Origin: Methanolinea sp.
GTDB lineage: Archaea > Halobacteriota > Methanomicrobia > Methanomicrobiales > Methanospirillaceae
Direction: 5' to 3'
DNA: 7,732 nucleotides
Assembly: GCA_013331225.1 (NCBI GenBank)
Contig: DUGV01000288.1
Coordinates: forward strand, 1 to 7,732
Shown piece by piece: positions 6,126-7,732 of the stretch. Positions within the stretch are counted from its first letter, which is position 1, and every line of letters starts with the position of its first letter. The translations under genes were made by a program, and so were the position numbers. The notes beneath the pieces are model-generated. The model saw only the letters and a program-made list of their open reading frames with translations, made no database searches and was not told where the DNA came from.

Positions 6126-6131
6126 GGTGAT
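6126..6131 (+). promoter_or_regulatory. Ribosome binding site fixing the modA start
   Basis: GGTGAT matches the archaeal anti-Shine-Dalgarno (AUCACCUCC) and lies 4 nt before the ATG at 6136. It decides between in-frame ATGs at 6052, 6124, 6130 and 6136 in favour of the last. Confidence 0.6.
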
Positions 6132-6135
6132 GACC

Positions 6136-6918
6136 ATGGACAGATTGCATCGTGTACTTAGTATTGTTGTATTCACTGCACTTATTGCAGGGATAGTGTT
6201 TTTCACTGGCTGCACCACCAGCCCGACAACCACCGAAAAGCCCAACCTCAACCTCTACGTGGCAGCAGGAATGAAAAAGCCTATGGACGTGATAGTGGAT
6301 AAATACAAGGCTGGATCGACCGGGAACGTAACCCCCAACTACGGGCCTTCCGGGGGCCTCTACACCCAGATAACCCTGGGGCAGCCTTGTGACCTCTACT
6401 ATTCAGCCGACTGGATGTACATAGAAAAGCTCCAGAACGAGAGCAGGACATCCGAGGTCCACAAGTTCCTTAAGGACTATATTGTAATGGTGGTCTCAAA
6501 GACCGGAAAGGAGAAGGGGATTACTTCGACCGCAGACCTCACTGGCGATGGGGTAGTGATTGCAGTTGCGGATCCGGCAGCACCAGTCGGAGCATATGCA
6601 GAGAATGCGCTCAAGAGCCTTGGACTCTGGGATCAGCTCAATGCAATGGGCAATATCAAGACACGGCCCAACACAGTCAACCAGCTTGCCCTCATGGTCC
6701 AGAACGACGAGGTCGATGTGGGATTCGTATACAGCAGCACTGCGAACCTGTATGGCCTTGATGTGGTAGAAAAGTTCAGCCACGACCAGACCGGCGAGAT
6801 AGTGTTCGGAGCAGCCGTCATCAAGGGTGGAAACGAAGCAGCCGCCAAGGACTTCCTGGCCTTCTCCACACAGAACGCCGGTGAGTTCATCGCATACGGC
6901 TGGGAACCGTATGCGTAA
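6136..6918 (+). CDS. modA: Molybdate/tungstate ABC transporter substrate-binding lipoprotein
   Basis: Encodes 260 aa. A basic N-terminus (MDRLHR) and hydrophobic stretch (about 7-24) lead to the lipobox FTGC, with Cys26 as the probable lipidation site. A Thr/Pro linker precedes the mature domain. Family features in order: LNLYVAAGMKKPM (oxyanion-contacting first loop), GPSGGLYTQI, CDLYYSADWMYIEKL, ADPAAPVGAYAENALKSLGL, and QLALMVQNDEVDVGFVYSS near the C-terminal lobe. These match ModA rather than the longer archaeal WtpA as I recall it. It captures molybdate or tungstate outside the membrane and delivers it to ModB. The specificity cannot be read from the sequence. The start is set by a GGTGAT site; the 28 in-frame codons upstream to 6052 would push the signal peptide inward. 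It overlaps modB by 8 bp. Methanogens need Mo or W for formylmethanofuran dehydrogenase. Confidence 0.9.
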   Translation: MDRLHRVLSIVVFTALIAGIVFFTGCTTSPTTTEKPNLNLYVAAGMKKPMDVIVDKYKAGSTGNVTPNYGPSGGLYTQITLGQPCDLYYSADWMYIEKLQNESRTSEVHKFLKDYIVMVVSKTGKEKGITSTADLTGDGVVIAVADPAAPVGAYAENALKSLGLWDQLNAMGNIKTRPNTVNQLALMVQNDEVDVGFVYSSTANLYGLDVVEKFSHDQTGEIVFGAAVIKGGNEAAAKDFLAFSTQNAGEFIAYGWEPYA

Positions 6919-7699
6919 GGTCAGTACCTGGGAACTCCTCTTCGTTCCCCTTTTTTTCCTTCTGATTGTCTACCCGATCGCAGCAATCGTGGGGAATGTA
7001 ACAATCGAGGGCATGGAGAGGACGTTTGCCGATCCCATCTTCTGGGATGCAGTGAAAAATACCCTTATCACTGCGTTCTTCGCCGCACTCCTTGGCGTGC
7101 TGATGGCGCTCGGGTTTGGGTACTTCTACCTCTTCCACCCCGGCACTATTGTCTACAAGATCGCGGACTTCATGAACGACTTCCCGATCGCACTCCCGCA
7201 CACTGTCGCAGGCCTCGCACTCCTCCTCGCATTCGGGAGGAAGATGTTCTGGTTTGCGGGCCCGACGGGACTTGCATTCACCCTGCTTGCCGTCGCCCTT
7301 GCCATGTTCTTTGTCTCGTATCCCCTTGCCGCCCGGACGATCGCAGCAAGTGCCGACGAGATAGACATGGACCTGATAGCAGTGGCACGTACCCTCGGCG
7401 ACTCTCCGGCACACGCGTATAGCCGTGTGGTTATCCCTATCCTTGGTGAAGCCATATTCTCTGCATACGTGCTCAGTTTCGCCCGATCGCTTTCTGAATT
7501 TGCCGCAGTGATTATGTTTGGAGGGAATGTTCCTGGAATGACCCAGGTTCTCGCAAGTTATGTCTTTTCCAAGGTCGAAGAGGGCGAGATAGGCATGGCG
7601 GTGACCGCCAGTGCTTTCTGTATTCTCCTCTCGCTGCTTCTGGTCCTGATACTCAGATTAAGGAGTAAATACTATGCTCGAAATACAGGATGTGCATAA
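6911..7699 (+). CDS. modB: Molybdate/tungstate ABC transporter permease
   Basis: Encodes 262 aa with about six membrane segments (roughly residues 8-28, 47-75, 93-108, 120-141, 180-205, 227-251). Between the fourth and fifth lies the EAA loop that docks on the ATPase (about 149-178), here DEIDMDLIAVARTLGDSPAH followed by the typical RVVIPIL. FPIALPHTVAGLALLLAFG is the usual ModB/CysT-type stretch before it. The length is normal for ModB-like permeases. The ATG at 6911 lies inside the end of modA (8-bp overlap, different frame), suggesting coupled translation. The frame continues upstream to 6827, but that part is modA in another frame. The tail overlaps the next gene by 26 bp. It forms the membrane channel of the ModABC importer. 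Confidence 0.93.
   Translation: MRKVSTWELLFVPLFFLLIVYPIAAIVGNVTIEGMERTFADPIFWDAVKNTLITAFFAALLGVLMALGFGYFYLFHPGTIVYKIADFMNDFPIALPHTVAGLALLLAFGRKMFWFAGPTGLAFTLLAVALAMFFVSYPLAARTIAASADEIDMDLIAVARTLGDSPAHAYSRVVIPILGEAIFSAYVLSFARSLSEFAAVIMFGGNVPGMTQVLASYVFSKVEEGEIGMAVTASAFCILLSLLLVLILRLRSKYYARNTGCA
7660..7665 (+). promoter_or_regulatory. Ribosome binding site of modC inside modB
   Basis: AAGGAG lies 8 nt before the ATG at 7674, within the last codons of modB. It supports the overlapping start of the ATPase gene. Confidence 0.6.
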
Positions 7700-7732
7700 G
7701 TCGTTCGGAGACCAGGTCGTGCTCAAGGGAGT
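7674..7732 (+). CDS. modC: Molybdate/tungstate ABC transporter ATPase, N-terminal fragment (runs off window)
   Basis: Only 19 complete codons are visible: MLEIQDVHKSFGDQVVLKGV, counting the partial last codon. This is the standard first strand of an ABC ATPase (the A-loop region before Walker A); the Walker motifs lie beyond the window. Its place directly after modA and modB, with a good Shine-Dalgarno and a 26-bp overlap, makes it the energising subunit of the same importer. The name rests on context more than on the short sequence; wtpC would be an equivalent archaeal name. Confidence 0.8.
   Translation, partial: MLEIQDVHKSFGDQVVLKG

Larger units (their letters stand above)
5695..6135. other. 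Intergenic region upstream of modA with dyads, no supportable gene
   Basis: About 440 bp without a convincing gene. The left part (5695-5880) is GC-richer and holds alternative hairpins (separate entry). The right part is AT-rich and holds TCAATT (5958-5963) / AATTGA (5973-5978), a perfect 6-bp dyad with a 9-nt spacer. It also holds TTGATAT (6047-6053) / ATATCAA (6082-6088), a 7-bp dyad with a 28-nt spacer, and a direct repeat CGATTGTT at 6027-6034 and 6101-6108. TATA-like stretches occur near 5988 (GCATATTTTT), 6006 (CATTTAAT) and 6043 (AATTATTGATAT). One of these is probably the mod promoter, but I cannot choose. Short frames here read as non-coding. Confidence 0.5.

Noticed and set aside
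6116..6126. CTTTATATGG as the modA TATA box
   Set aside because: Transcription about 25 nt downstream would start after the supported ATG at 6136.
6887..7414. A 175-aa minus-strand frame opposite modB
   Set aside because: Its charge-rich, Cys-rich composition is the antisense image of a hydrophobic permease; modB has the full EAA loop.

Overview
The window looks like chromosomal DNA from a methanogenic archaeon, most likely of the order Methanomicrobiales. The reasons are a multi-repeat PEGA surface protein with a C-terminal anchor, a gene resembling the methanogen-restricted DUF1894 family, a 7TM-PAS histidine kinase with an RHDISN phosphoacceptor box, archaeal TATA-like elements in AT-rich gaps, Shine-Dalgarno sequences of the GGTGAT type, and a ModABC-type oxyanion transporter with a lipoprotein binding subunit. 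The order is inferred from gene style, not from a marker gene.

Layout from left to right. Positions 1-1014 (+) hold the 3' part of a PEGA-repeat cell-surface protein. It converges on, and overlaps by 53 bp, a DUF1894-like gene (962-1348, -). After an AT-rich divergent gap containing overlapping palindromes comes a two-gene (+) unit: a small four-helix membrane protein (DUF2178-like, 1554-1976) and a 73-aa XRE-type regulator (1996-2217). Three genes on the minus strand follow: a 7TM-PAS histidine kinase (2268-3977), a small two-cluster ferredoxin (4117-4347) and a 142-aa cysteine-motif protein of unknown function (4557-4985). A compact divergent promoter region with one obvious TATA element precedes a secreted, C-terminally anchored protein (5065-5694, +). 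A gap of about 440 bp, with alternative hairpins and dyads but no supportable gene, leads to a molybdate/tungstate ABC transporter operon (+): modA lipoprotein (6136-6918), modB permease (6911-7699) and the first 59 bases of the modC ATPase gene (7674 onward).

How the parts fit: the transporter supplies Mo or W, which methanogens need for formylmethanofuran dehydrogenase and formate dehydrogenase. The three mod genes overlap (8 and 26 bp), so translation is probably coupled. The membrane protein/XRE pair is a familiar two-gene arrangement in which the regulator probably controls its own unit. The kinase has no response regulator beside it. The rest is surface or unknown-function material typical of this group.

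I found no CRISPR array, insertion sequence, tRNA, rRNA or recognisable defence system. The less ordinary observations are the palindrome cluster at 1485-1507, the mutually exclusive hairpins at 5703-5779, a terminator-like hairpin on the strand opposite the kinase, a probably leaderless secreted-protein gene, and the unassigned Cys-motif protein beside the ferredoxin.
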